Origin: Adiantum capillus-veneris | Lineage: Eukaryota > Streptophyta > Polypodiopsida > Polypodiales > Pteridaceae | Assembly: GCA_014529385.2 (NCBI GenBank) | Contig: CM043947.1 | Location: forward strand, 128,888,391-128,952,390 | Direction: 5' to 3' | DNA: 64,000 bases | Shown here: positions 32,961 to 45,741 of the stretch, piece after piece | Position numbering within the stretch: the first letter of the stretch is position 1 | Layout of the letters: every line of letters begins with the position of its first letter | The notes under the pieces: generated by a model | Seen by the model: the letters and a program-made list of their open reading frames with translations, nothing else | Database searches by the model: none | What the model was told of the DNA's origin: nothing | Position numbers and translations under genes: made by a program

Positions 32961-35340
32961 GGGCTGGTTGGTCATATGAGTCAAAAGAGAATGAAATAGT
33001 TACAATGTTTTGATTGTATCCATTTATTAAACTATTCTGAATTTATTTTGTGTGAGCATTGCATATACGGGAAACAGACTAGGCTTACCACTTTGCCATT
33101 GGATAGAAAGTTAAAAATTCCTCTAGATTTGGTTCATAGTGATATATGCGGGCATATGCCGCAAAGTCTCTAGGGGGCATTATATTTCTTGACTTTCATA
33201 AATGACTCTACTCAAAGGTGTGGGTCTACCTCTTGAAGAGGAAATATGAAGTCTTTAGTGTCTTCCAATAATTCCTAGTTATGGTTGAGAACCAGTCAGA
33301 CAAAACACTGAAGGCTTTATACACTGACAAATGGGGGAGAGCATGTATCCACTGAGTTTAAGGACTTTTGTAGAAAATGAGGAGTTAGAGGATATTTTAC
33401 TACGCACTACACGCGTGATTAGAATGGAGTTGTTGAGCAAACTAGTAGGACTATTCAAGGGAGGGTCGCTTTGATGCTATCTGTGGCACATTACCTGAAG
33501 CCTTTTGGGGGAGAGGCTGTTATGACATCGGTGCATATAATCAATAGGTGATCTAGTACACCGTTCAGCTACAAGATTCCACACGAGACGTGGACATGTA
33601 ATAAGCCTAATTATGACAAATCACGTGTGTTTGGGTGCGAGGCATTCTCACATGTACCTAAAGAGCATAGGAACACGTTGGACCCCAAGTTACACAAATG
33701 CAACTTCATTGGCTATGGTGCAAATGGAGAGATGGGTTATCGTCTCTCGCACCCAAAATGTTGGAGAGTAATTTGTAACTCACAAGTTATCTTTAATGAA
33801 TCAAAGATGCACAAACAACCCGTGAAAGAGGTTGAGTATCACCGCAAAGTGAGATTTGAGGATGTAGCCTCAACTCCACTTACACACAACTTAGCCTACT
33901 AGTGATGTACCTACCTCTAGTAATGCTCTAGAGAGAGAAGAGAGGAGATTCCAATAGTTAGGTAGTGAGGAGATCCCCACGTGTCTCTCATGTCCCTGAG
34001 TGTTTTTAGCCAAAATTAGACTATTTGTTGGTCATTGATTGTGGAGAGCCTACCTGATACCAAGTGGCTATTGAAACGGGCGATAGCATGAAGTGGAAGC
34101 AGGCAATGCATAACTCGATTATGAAAAATGAAACTTGGGAATTGACAGAGTTGCCAGAGGGCAAACAAGCCTTGCCTTGCAAATGGATGTATAAGAAGAA
34201 GTACATGGTAGAAGAGCACGAGACTATGTACAAGGCTAGATTGGTTGCTAAGGTCTCCAAGCAAAAGAAAGGCATGGATTTTGATGAGATTTTTTCTCCA
34301 ATGGTCAAGATGACTACATTGCGTCTTGTGTTTGGACTAGTAGCCACTGAGTACATGGAACTTGTCTAGATACGCCTGAAGACAACTTTCCTTCACCGTG
34401 ATCTTGAAGAGGATATATACATGAAATAGTTAGAGTGTTTTGAAGTCAAACCTAAAATTCCTAAAAGGGTAGAACTAGTGTCACGATTATGTAAGGCATT
34501 GTATGACCTAAAACAAGGCTCAAGGAAATGGTACATGAAGTATGACAAGTACATGTAGTCCCAAGGGTATGAGAGGAAGTTGAATGATGGTTCACTTATC
34601 ATCGTGATACTTTATGTCGATGATATGTTCATTGCCAAGAAGTCTAAAGACAAGATTTCCATCGTGAAAAGTCCCTTAGCATGCAATTTTCTATGAGGAA
34701 TTTGGGAGATGCAAGTCATTTTCTTGGTATGCGTATCAAGAGGGATAGAAAACGTGGAGCAAAGGAGTTGTCTCTGAAAACGTATATCCACAAAGTCTTG
34801 CAACGTTTTAATATGGAGGGGGGGGGGAGGCTACTTTGAGTATCCCAATGCAAGCATATACAAAACTTAGCAAGAATGATGCTCCCAAGTTTAATGCTGA
34901 GAAAGCAAAAATGGCCAAGGTGCCATATTCTTCAGCATTTGAAAATCTCATGTATGCCATGGCCATGAGATCGGACATTGCATTTGTAGTGGAAGTGGTT
35001 AGCACATTTATGGAAAATCCTGGGAGAAAGCTCTGGGAAGCACTGAAGCACATTTTGATATCTGAAAGGTACTGTAGACAAGTGCTTATGCTTTGGGAAT
35101 AGTGACACATCCATGTTACATGGATGCAGATTATGCGGGCTGCGTGGTCAGAGGAGCAATCATGTCATGGAGATCATTTCTCCAAAACTGTGTGTTATCT
35201 TCCACAGCAATGGTAGAGTATGTGGTAGATTTTCAGAATCGTTTTTCCATTTGCTCGAGCAAATGTGTGCATTATGCATATTGTTGTTTCAAGAGTCACT
35301 TCCCCCAAAAAAAAAAGGCTCAATAGCGTGCAATCGGTAG
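32961..35340 (+). pseudogene. Ty1/copia pol fragment C2: GAG-pre-integrase, integrase, RT, RNase H
   Basis: It starts abruptly with GHMSQKRMK, then CEHCIYGKQTRLTTLPLDRK (the H-H-C-C / GAG-pre-integrase motif), DLVHSDICGHMPQ (integrase first Asp) and GVVEQTSRTIQGRV (the usual N-G-V-A-E-R region, altered). Next come VFGCEAFSHVPKEHRNTLDP (33627 on), WKQAMHNSIMKNETWELTEL, KARLVAKVSKQKKGMDFDEI, KALYDLKQGSRKWYMK and ILYVDDMFIAKK (YVDD at 34613-34624, intact). RNase H pieces are SDIAFVVEVVSTFMENPGRK and CYMDADYAG. Many stops interrupt it. It is the same family as C1, whose RNase H end it abuts near 32960. Confidence 0.85.
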
Positions 35341-37808
35341 GACACCCAACACACTGACCATGCTAACCTTATCATTCTTATGATCATATAGAAAAAAAGA
35401 GAGTAGTGAGGTATTATTTCAAACTCTCACTAAGAGATCAATCAACATTGTGTGTCTGGTCTTCTTCCACCTCTCGCTATATATGCACCATGCACTTATT
35501 ACAAACTTTAAAAAAAAGAGGTGAAAAGAGAGTCTTAGAGGATGACAAAGATTGTGTATGATCCAATACTCAATGTACCTCTGTAAAGATGTAAAGAGAG
35601 AGGTACACAAATTCCAACACCCTTTCACAAGGGCCTATAGAAATAGTAAACATCAAAGTTTTTTACCATGTGGCACTAATCAACAAGCTTTATCAAATGG
35701 TCCACACTTTGCATCCCAAATGCAACCTTTTTACTAAGGCTGCATCTAAACCACCGAGAGCCCCACACTTGGGTAGTCGATTTGTGGGTGCAAGGTGGTT
35801 CATGCTACACATTTAAAATTTTCATAAAAGAGAGAGAAGGAGATTTCAACCAACCAAGTTTGGCCTCCTGGTTGGCTCAGTGAGCGTGATTTGCATAGAG
35901 CAGGAGATGAAGGCCTCTTTGCGCTTGGTGTTGAAAAGCAATCAGATATAGTGTTGTTCCGAGGAGGGAAGGCCGCTAGTCTTGTTTATGGGTCCGAAAG
36001 TTGAACCTCTTTTCTTGAGCGAGTGGAATGCTGCCACCTTGACGACACACCCATTTTCCCTTTGATGTTGTGGGCAGTCTGAACAGTGCCAAAGGCCTTT
36101 TGTTGTCCAAACAAGTGATAAAATCATGAGGTCTACCAAATTGAGACACATGAATTAGTCACGAGCTCCCAAACCCCATTTCTTGCATTTTATCTCTCCC
36201 CTTCTATGTGATCTCTAATTGCAAGGAAGGCCATATACTCAAATGGCTAAAATCGCTCTATTTTTGAGGCAGATAAGAAGTCGATATCCATCTCCATAAT
36301 CTCAATGTAAAATAAGCACAATAGCTAAAGCCCTAAGAAACTTAGCTTGATTTGTCAAGGGTCTACATCAAGTATAAAGTTATAGGTTCAAATTTGACGT
36401 GAATTTGACATGTGCCACATATCCCATGACATGAGCTAAGCACATGACATGAACGCTAAGAGAAATGAAGATGACTTCATCAACTTAGCCACCATGTGAA
36501 CTCTTCCTAGATAATACTACTACATGATTGTGCTTCAAACTATACTTGCTTAACACGAGGTGGATAAGCTTACCGAGGTGAAGAGGCATGATCCGAGTTA
36601 GTTTGAATATTTTTTCCATATAGAGTTGAATGAAAATAATTTTTCAATGAAGGATCTTTGAGTTTGTGGGAGTGTTGTTTCATGTTGCATTATCTTTTGC
36701 CTAGATATACACTAAATACTAGTACAAGCTATAATCTTTGTTGTGTCAATAACTTCTTACCCTAATCACTTGCTTTAGATAATGGTAAAAAGGAAGTGAT
36801 GTCTATCACACGCTAAAAACATTTACTGCATTTGGTCAGATTTAACGTGTGGTGATTTGGGGACATACTCGTGTCTATTTCACCATTTGTTAAATTGATT
36901 AATGTCTCAAGAAAATGTGCCGAATTAAGGTTCTTTCAATTTTTATCAACTTTGTTGCCTAGCTTTGATACAACAAAAGTCACAATATGCAAATCATATA
37001 AGAAGACATAGAACTCTATTTGGACGACAAGAATTAAGTAAGTACCTCCACTTCACTAAAATGAAAAGAGGCTTCTTCAGGAGATTTTGTCAATAATTTG
37101 TTAGGGCTCCTTATACATGATGCATAGGCTATGCCTGTAGGGCTTGAAGCTTGCCAAGTGAGAACAAGGGAACTACCTTTGCTTTATCAACTAGCTTCTC
37201 CATCATTCATATCTCACCAGTATTGGAGCAAAAATATGGGCCATAGCACGACTAAGTGGCGGTGACCACAACACTAGAGCCGACAACCCAAAGGATCGAG
37301 GCACATCACCCTAAATCCACTCTACCAAGAAAATCACATATCATTGATCTGTTCTACAGGCACATAGTCCGCTTCAGGCACATCAAATCTACCAAAAAAA
37401 TTCACAGATTATGGATATGCTCTACGTTAAGCTGCTTGGAGCATGTTTCAACAACTACTTCCGAGTGCTTGTGGATTTAAAAACTCTAAAAAGAAAAACA
37501 CAATTAATATCAGTCATGAGTAATAAATGTGATCACACCCTCTTGATACTCGTCATAGCCTCCACCCTGAGGAGCATCTATGCAAGAAAGTGCAATGGCA
37601 AGTGCTCTGACTCGCGATCATATTCATCAAGCTTGTAACCTTACACATAATCCACCACTTTAGAAGAATCTTGGAACTCGACAAACCACTCTTCGTCAAT
37701 TGCTTGGATTCTTTTTGCACAATATGAACTTCCTTGTAACCACGAAAAGGCTGAAAGATTGTTACCATATACATTTGATAGTGAGAGTGAACACTCTCAA
37801 CTGGCCCC
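35341..37808. other. Spacer without a recognised gene
   Basis: A purine-rich run (35391-35420) could be a relic polypurine tract of C2, but no LTR could be defined. The region just upstream of element D gag (37250-37808) should hold its leader or 5' LTR, but I find no match to the 3' LTR start (TGTTTGCTAACATC). Short frames here are not protein-like. Confidence 0.5.
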
Positions 37809-39601
37809 ATGAGATTTCTGGATACGAGCAAGGCTCAACAGCCTACTCTATCACAAATGGAGACTCCTCTAATGAGCTCCGTGGACCCATCTTACGTCAT
37901 TTCACCTGGGGTCTCTATGCAATCTGAGCCTCCGAGCGACAACTTTAGCTTCCCTAACTTGGCTCAACCCTCTATTAAGGAAAACACAGTGCTCACTCCA
38001 GGGATAAGCCTGACAGAGAATGTACCGATGACATCTACGGTTAGCGCAGTGCCACTACCTAGTGTCGTAGTATCTAATATGGGGCCTCGACCGTATGTGC
38101 CTCTAGCCCCTTATGCACACATGGCCCCCACACCTCCAATTGTACCACTTGTTTATGATCTTCGAGTGCCGCTCCCTAGCCCTTATCACCTATGCCCGGT
38201 TATGTTCCATATCCTGCATCAACCACACATATGCCAAGACCGGTACCCGTCCCTCTCCCACATATGATTCCAAGAGTACCTCCACCGGCCCTGCCTCCTC
38301 ACATAGGTGACTTGGCAGCGTTTGCTCAAACCATAGGTCGATCTATCGCGGAAAATATGCGTCATGCATCTGATAGAGAGCCTAGAAGTAAGGCAGTACA
38401 AATTGCCAAACTCACGCAAAAATTCAATGGGGACGAAGATGCTAGAAACCACATTGAAGTGTTTGAACAAGTATGTGATTCCTTAGGGGAACGCAACGAA
38501 CTACATAAGTGCAATGCCTTAAGCTTGACATTAAGTGGGAAGGCTGGAGATTGGTATAGAACCCTAAGGGTGGACGAGAAAACAATCTACCCTACCCTTC
38601 GAAGGTTGTTTCTAAAGGAGTACATACGAGAAGGTGTGCTTTGGGGTGTAGCATCTCAGCTACAGAAGGCCGAACGTAAGGAAGGAGAGTCAGTAAGGGA
38701 CTTCATTAGTCGTCTAAAGCACTTAAACTCTCGCTGCCCTGTAAATGAGCGCTTCAACAATAACCAACTGCTTGATCGATTCATTCGAGGGTTGAGGAAT
38801 GAAGGAATCTATAATGGACTAGTGATTAGAGGTATCACAACCTGGGAAGATGTCACTGCCAATGCAATCCAATTAGAGGACAACTTGATGATAGCAGGCA
38901 TGAGGGTGTCTACTGACACGAGATCCACTAGCTCACAAGCCATTGAGTATGAACCCATGACTGCAAAGCCCATTGCCAATGAGCCAAAGGTATTTGAGAC
39001 ATTCTTGACAGACCTCACCAAGGCAATCCAAGAGTCTCTTAAGGATAATCGACCCCCTCAAAATAGTCACATGTATCCAAGAAGGGAGCAACAATGGTGT
39101 TCAATTTGCTTAGGTCCACATAGCACTACTGAGTGCCCTACATTTAGAGTAAAATTTAATGGAACTTGCAACGCATGTGGTAGGTATGGTCACCAAGCTA
39201 AGGATTGTTTAATGATCAAACGTATGATGGCAAATAGACCACCTGTAGCTTGGACGGATGCACCTCGAGCTCCTGTATTGATGCCTGCTCCACCTGTTGA
39301 GCAACTACCGCAACACATGGTCCCTAGATCTCAAAATGTTGTACAAGCTACACCGCTACCACCTCCTCTGCTAGGACCGCAGCCCCCGCATCCAAGAGTC
39401 GCCCCTATGAACCAAGTGGGTTGCGAGCCATCTAATGCTTATGCAGATGGCTGTGAGGAGGAAACAGACACTAGTATTGCCTACGGACTTGATACATTGG
39501 AAGACTGTCCTATATACTACATGGAAGATTGTTGGGGGCAAGTCAAGCCGGTTTATCAAGCTGCTGCTCTCGCATCCAGAGGTCAAAATATCAACACCTA
39601 G
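37809..39601 (+). pseudogene. Element D gag (capsid and first two zinc knuckles)
   Basis: ATG at 37809 opens a Pro/Ser-rich N-terminal frame (to about 38190); after a one-base frameshift the frame from 38192 continues Pro-rich, then capsid: AVQIAKLTQKFNGDEDARNH, ALSLTLSGKAGDWYRTL, LFLKEYIREGVLWGVASQLQ, ESVRDFISRLKHLNSRCPVN, which is the Retrotrans_gag pattern. Two knuckles follow: CSICLGPHSTTEC (39098-39136) and CNACGRYGHQAKDC (39167-39208). TAG at 39599-39601 ends the frame, but the same frame goes on with two more knuckles, so this stop is probably a point mutation (CAG to TAG would fit). Gag builds the virus-like particle and binds RNA. Confidence 0.8.
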
Positions 39602-42600
39602 GCTAGGAGGCCACCTCTTCAATGCTACGAGTGTGGTGGACCACATCGGGCAGCGGAGTGCCCTATTAGGCTGCAAAAGAATGCTGCACAGATGCAAATG
39701 AATCAAGGGAGCATGTCTGCAATGCCAATACTCACATGTAATCGTTGTGGCATAGATCACTTGATTGCCCAATGCCCCTATAACCCAAATGCGCCTAAAA
39801 TCACACCCCTAAATTTGGTCGAAATTGCTAGTGTGACATTGCCAATACCACCCGTCGCACCCGCTTATGCAATTACACGGTCCATGCTTCAAGGGCCAGG
39901 CCATATCCTCGAAGAGAGAGATACCGCGTCAGTTATCCAAGCAAAGAAAAAGAAGACACGAAGGAAGAGGTCGCAGAATACGGGAGATTCAAAGCCAAGT
40001 TCCAAAACAAACATAGGAACAGGAGATGACCCCGTGTATATGAATGACCTCGAGGATGATTCAGATTCAATCGAGACAATGGAGACTAGAACCAATGCCA
40101 CAAAGGGAAAGACCGACAAAGAAAACCGTAACATGGAACCAAATGAAAACCGAATAAGAGAAAACCATAAAGAGCCTCTGAAAACACCACAAGTGTTTTC
40201 AAATCCAATCCAAGACCCCCAAGATAAACCGCAGGGGCAAAAAGGAAAGAATCGTAAAAAGAAGATTGGGACGTACCCAAACCCAGTAGACGAGATTGAG
40301 CAGGTGAAACATCTAAGAGGTTTAGTGGAGGAGACTCAAGGGGAACTAGAACCAGAACCGATGCATGTCAAAATTCATGACACAGTGTTTCCCACGCAAG
40401 TTCATCCACCCCACATGAACCATAGACTGTTAGCCATATCTAGTATCATCCAAGAAGGGAGTGAGGACGGGACATCAGAAAGTGAGCATACACCTTTCTT
40501 GTTGGAAAGGATGTTTAACGAAGGAATACCCGATCCCATTGAGGAATATGAGATTCCATCCTCACCAGTTCCTAGTCAAGGACCTACACCCTGCAAAATG
40601 CCAATGAATGTTGCCAAACTAGTGGACTTCATGTCTTCTGAGGTCCGAACCACGATCATAGCAAAGCTGTATGGAGATCCTGAGTTATTCCTTGCACTTC
40701 GAGCATTCCTTAATGGAGAGCTACGAACGGGATTACCGCAGTTTGCGCAACCAAATAGGCTTGAATCGATTATGATTGATGAGAAAAATCATGTGCAATC
40801 ACTTGATTTAGATGGACACGAGTCTGTGATCGAGGTACCCATTAACGAATTAGGGCAGTATTTTGAAGGCGATGAGTCTAATGCGACCCTACCCATCACT
40901 ACCAAGGGATTAACTATAAAGGGAATTCTTGATGGTGGTGCGGGAGTTAGCATCGTTACAAAAGATTGTTGGGAATCTATGGGAAAACCCCGCCTCAGTG
41001 TTACTAACATTGTGGTAAAGATGGCAAATGGTACCATAGCCAAACCTATGGGGATGCTCAAGGATCTTAAGATCAAAGTTCTAGGACACAAGGTACGACA
41101 TACGTTCATTGTAATGGATTTCTCTAAACACCTTATGTCATATGAAATGATTTTAGGACGACCATTCATGAGGGAAGCACAAATGGTTCATGATTGGTCT
41201 AAAAATCATGTCTATTTTCAATTCCAAGACTCTGTCCTTAGAGTGGATTTGGTGACTGGTAAGGTACACCCCTTAGGGAGTAAAACCATTATTGATCATC
41301 GCTCTGACACCACAGTTCACTCGGCCCCACTACAATATTGTTACACTTGTAAGAAGGATACAGACATTGGCCAAGATTCTCCTTACATGGATGTGTTACC
41401 GGGTATGACGGAATCAGACAACGTAGACTGGGTACACCTAGCTGCAACCATAGATACCTGGGGAAATAGAGGAACCACTTGGGTCACACCAGAGGGGGAA
41501 GAGGTACCACAAATTGCACCTCTTAACATGATAAGTGCCATACATGCATCTTCTAAGGGCAAGGCAATTGTGGACCAATCTGACAGTGACACCGATAGCT
41601 CAATAGAAGACTTTAACCAACACGACTCAGACACTGACTTCCAGAGTGAAACGGATTCGGAATCTCATGAATTAAAGAGTGGAGCAAGTTCAAAGTCAAA
41701 ACATTCGGAAGGACCGAGCACATCAACCCATGATAGCTCCTCCGAGAGTGAAGAGGACACCAACGAGGACTCCTTTAGTGAGCCAGATCTAAATGCAAAT
41801 CAAAAGCAGGTCTCAAATAAGAAAAAGAAAAACCTTAAGAGGCGTCGATATCGAGCCAATGTACGTGCTAGGATAAAAAAGAAGAGATCCTCAGCAGAAT
41901 GGCTAAGTTATATAGGAGCATGTGATGCTCATCGAAAATTGGTAGACAATTGGGGTGAATATCTCCAAAATGTTATGTGGTGTAGACCACGACCCCATGA
42001 CATAGCCCAATTAGAGATCATAGACAAGCCAAAGTTGAGCCGCACTGCAAGGAGGCGTCAAAACCAAGAGTTAGCTCGACGACACAAGAAAGCAGAAATG
42101 GAAGCACAAACCAAAGCACAACCAGAATCCACAGACTTGCATCCTGCACCAGAACATTTCAAATCTTACACCACAGGGGAAGCAAAGGTTGTGTACACAA
42201 AAGCCCAAAGAATACCTATCGATGGGAATAATGGAATCTATGATGGTCCGGCAATAGTTAAAGAAATAGAATTAGCCAACCTCGGTGAAGAATCAAAACC
42301 TGTTTTTATTGCCCAAGACCTCACAGAAGTTGAAGAGGCGTTCCTCAAAGAGCTTCTCAAGGAATTCAAGGACATATTCGCTTGGACATACCATGATATG
42401 AAAGGTGTTCCACCTTCTGTGGTCCAACATACAATCCCTATGATTAGCACTGCGAAGCCCGTACAACAAAGACCCTACCCGATGAATCCTAAGTACGCAA
42501 AGATCATTCAAGAAGAACTAGAAAAGCTTATCAAATGTGGGTTCATATATCCTATTGAACACTCTGAATGGGTGTCTCCAATAGTTATCGTGCCAAAAAA

Positions 42601-42615
42601 GAATGGGAAACTCAG
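39602..42615 (+). pseudogene. Element D gag-pol continuation: knuckles 3-4, protease, linker, RT start
   Basis: In the same frame as gag after one TAG. Knuckle 3 is CYECGGPHRAAEC (39623-39661) and knuckle 4 CNRCGIDHLIAQC (39737-39775). A basic/acidic linker follows. The protease has GILDGGAGVSIV (Asp codon 40931-40933, DGGA where many families have D-[ST]-G) and MILGRPFM about 73 residues later. A Ser/Asp-rich stretch (41560-41800), a Lys/Arg-rich segment, then EFKDIFAWTYHDMKGVPPSV and PYPMNPKYAKIIQEELEKLI introduce RT. At about 42616 a one-base deletion shifts RT to the next frame; the open frame then runs out of register to 42730. Confidence 0.85.
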
Positions 42616-43863
42616 GTTTGCGTGGACCTCAAAAAAGTTAATGCAGCTACTAGAAGAGACCATTACCCCCTACCATATTCCGAACATGTACTCGAAAGAG
42701 TTGCAGGCAAGGAAGCTTATAGCTTTCTAGATGGGTACTCAGGCTACAACCAAATCACGATAGCGCTAGAGGACCAAGCTAAAACTGCCTTCATCACGGA
42801 ATTTGGCGTGTTTGCATTTCGTGTGATGGCTTTTGGCTTAACAAATGCCCCTGCTACATTCCAACGATTAATAAACACTACTTTTAAAGAATATTTGAGA
42901 GAGTTTTGTGAAGCTTTCTTAGACGACCTTTGTGTTTACTCTTCTTGGAAAGAACATCTATCATGTTTGCATAAGGTGTTTGAAAAGTGTAGGTTATATC
43001 GTATCTCATTGAACCCGTTCAAACACCAATTTTGGGTCAAGCATGGAGTTATTTTAGGGCATATAGTATCCAAGAATCGTATCTCAACCGATGAGAGCAA
43101 AATTAAAGTGATTCTAGAGTTACCACCACCAACCAATTACAAGGGAGTTCAAAGGTTCATGGGACACGTGGGTTATTATCGACGGTTTATTTTATTTTTC
43201 GCTGAGATAGCATGTCCTTTGTACAAGCTTCTCATTGAATTTCAATGGACTAAAGAGTGTGACCAGGCCTATGAACAATTGAAGAAAACACTAGCAAGTG
43301 CTCCGATTTTAAGGACACCTAACTGGGATGTCATTTTCCATGTGCATATTGATGCATCAAACTTTGCTATTGGGTGTGTTCTCACTCAACCAGGAGAACA
43401 TAAATTGGACTATCCCATTAGCTTTGCAAGCCGTCAATTGAACGATGCTGAAAGGAACTACACCACTACAGAGCGAGAAGGTTTGGCAATGGTTTATGCA
43501 GTAAAGAAATTTCGCTACTACCTTCTGGCAAACAAGTTTGTATTTTATGTGGATCATCAAGCGTTGCTGTATCTGGTAAACAAGCCATGCTCCACAGGAA
43601 GAATCACACGATGGTTGTTAATTCTTCTGGAGTTTGATTTCACGATTGTAGTGAGACCCGGTAAAAGGCACGTCATGGCTGATCATTTGTCTCGCATACC
43701 CAATGGTGAAGCCCCTACAGGAGTTGATGATGAATTACCCGATACTTCCCTATTCATAGTTGAGACTATGCCTGAATGGAGTGAGAACATTGTTAACTTT
43801 TTAGTTAATGGTTTTCCACCCAAGGAACTTCGTAAGGATATCGCTCGAAGGCTAGTAAAATAA
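42568..43863 (+). pseudogene. Element D reverse transcriptase and RNase H
   Basis: RT palm and thumb: [64 protein letters not shown] (FLDD catalytic box, about residues 114-117) and VILGHIVSKNRIS, FMGHVGYYRRFI. RNase H: VHIDASNFAIGCVLTQPGEH, ERNYTTTEREGLAMVYAVKK (Glu), FYVDHQALLYLVNKP (Asp), RHVMADHLSR (Asp). All key acids are present. The frame ends with TAA at 43861-43863, but integrase continues in the same frame immediately after, so this stop is a lesion rather than a real boundary. Confidence 0.88.
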
Positions 43864-45141
43864 TGTGAACCCTATTGTTTGATTGCCGGAACTCTGTATA
43901 GATTAGGCAAGGACGATATTCTTAGGCGTTGTGCCCGCGAGGATGAATATTTGTATATCTTGCAAGAAGCACATATGGGCATAGCAGGAGGACATTTTTC
44001 AGGAGACCTGACTGCTAGAAAGGTGCTGCAATCAGGCTATTGGTGGCCAACTTTATTTAAGGATGCATCACTTTTTACAAAAGGGTGTGATGAGTGCCAA
44101 CGTTACAAGACCACACAGCGCAAAGACAGAATGCCCTTACATCCTATTAAAGTAACCCAACCATTTGAAAAATGGGGCTTAGACTTTGTAGGTCCAATTA
44201 GTCCCGCAGCTCGCAACACTCAATCTCGATATATTCTAGTTGCTACGGACTATGTAACAAAGTGGGCTGAAGCTAAGGCTTCACAAAAAGCTGACGCGAG
44301 GACAACAGCTAAGTTTCTTTTTGAGAACATTATCACAAGATTTGGTTGCCCTTTTGAAATTGTTAGTGATAATGGTACCGATTTTATAAATGAGGTAATA
44401 AGAGAGCTTACCACGACCTTTATGATATCCCACCATAAGTCTACACCTTATTACCCGCAAGCTAATGGACAAGCCGAGAGCACCAACAAGACTCTAATCT
44501 CTATTTTAACCAAGACGGTAAAAGCTCATCGCACTGATTGGGATTTGAAGTTGACATATGCTTTATGGGCTTATCGTACTGCTTATAAAGTGGCTATTAA
44601 TTGTACGCCATTCAAAATGGTATACGGCCAAGAAGCGGTTATGCCTTAGGAGTTTGTCATTCCTAGTCTTAGGGTAGCTTCACAGGAAGGATGGAATGGT
44701 AACCCCTTAACCGAGTGTTTGTATATCTTAGAAAAACTAGACGAAGAGAGACAGTTGGCTGTGCAAAATGCTCTTGTGGAAAAGGATAGGAGAAAGAAGT
44801 GGTTTGATCGCCATGTGAAGGATAAGGACATCAAAGTTGGTGATAAAGTCCTTATGTATGGAGTACGTAAAGAGAAGAAAAAGTTGAAATATGCTGGTAA
44901 AGGACCATATAGAGTATGTGAAATTACCCCACAAGGTACCCTTCGTGTGGAAACTCTTGATGGAGTTGAAACCATTGGATTCCTCAATGGGAGTAAATTC
45001 AAAAGATATTATGATCCTTTAAGCCAAGAAGAACTACGGGCCATTCATCAAAAGAAGGCCGCCAGAGCACAAACCGAGTTAAACAAGATACAAGCTCAAG
45101 CTGAGGCTAAGGAGCGACAACAACGTATAAGACAAAAATGA
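43864..45141 (+). pseudogene. Element D integrase
   Basis: One frame, interrupted only by TAG at 44647-44649. Zinc-binding region: EAHMGIAGGHFSGDLTARKV, LQSGYWWPTLFKDASLF, GCDECQRYK (H-H-C-C pattern). Catalytic triad: KWGLDFVGPISP (Asp), EIVSDNGTDFINE (Asp), QANGQAESTNKTL (Glu), all kept. C-terminal part: WAYRTAYKVAINCTPFKMVY, then GDKVLMYGVRKEKKKLKYAG, KGPYRVCEITPQGTL (GPY/F module), and a basic tail. TGA at 45139-45141 ends it, yet the frame again continues open. Integrase would insert element cDNA into the genome. Confidence 0.88.
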
Positions 45142-45741
45142 GAGGCTAACCTTGGAGTCACAAATGCATTCCACGTGGAAATCGAAGAGGATGGGTTGGA
45201 CTCTGACACACCTCTACGATACCCTATTGAGTTAAATAGTGCCTATGGAAAAGTGCTATATAACGCCTTATTGGACACGGGTGCTAAATATAATCTGCTA
45301 TCCTATGGGGTGTGGTGTCAGTTAGGGAAGCCACCTCTATCTGAGAGTATTATCCAAGTCAAGGGTGTCAACAAGAAAAAAACTACGGTTTTTGGAATCT
45401 GGCACACTTCTGTCAGTTATGACAATGGAATTGTAGCTCAAGACTTTTTGGTCATGCCTACTGGAACTATGGAGGGTAATATAAACCTAGGCCGCACGTG
45501 GATGATAGCCACCAAATGCACTATTGATTGGGGGACTGGGGGTGTTACAACGCAAAAACCAACTCTTAGCCCTACCACTCAAGCCATAGTCCCTGAGATA
45601 TTGCCTAAGGAAATAAAACCCAAGACATTGCATGTCCAGGAGGTTGAACCATACCTCCCCATAGCCCAACTCTCTAGAGCTTCAATTGATGTAGTTGAAA
45701 GAAAGCTTGAGACACACAAGAACCATCCTAATATAACATAG
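45142..45741 (+). pseudogene. Element D second retropepsin-like domain, downstream of integrase
   Basis: In frame with integrase after one TGA. It reads NALLDTGAKYNLLSYGVWCQ (Asp codon 45274-45276; D-T-G-A), then a middle part with HTSVSYDNGIVAQDFLVMPT, and INLGRTWMIATKCTIDW (LGR at 45487-45495), about 71 residues after the Asp. The element's own protease at 40931 has the same spacing to its LGR. So this has the D-T-G and L-G-R hallmarks of a retropepsin in an unusual place. The open frame's first in-frame Met-like codon is GTG (45175), so it is not an independent ORF start; a continued polyprotein is the simpler reading. It ends at TAG (45739-45741), again followed by the same open frame. 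Confidence 0.7.

Noticed and set aside
40789-41634. Minus-strand ORFs opposite element D pol
   Set aside because: They are shadows of the plus-strand polyprotein.
42238-42511. Minus-strand ORFs near the RT start of element D
   Set aside because: Antisense shadows of the linker and RT start.
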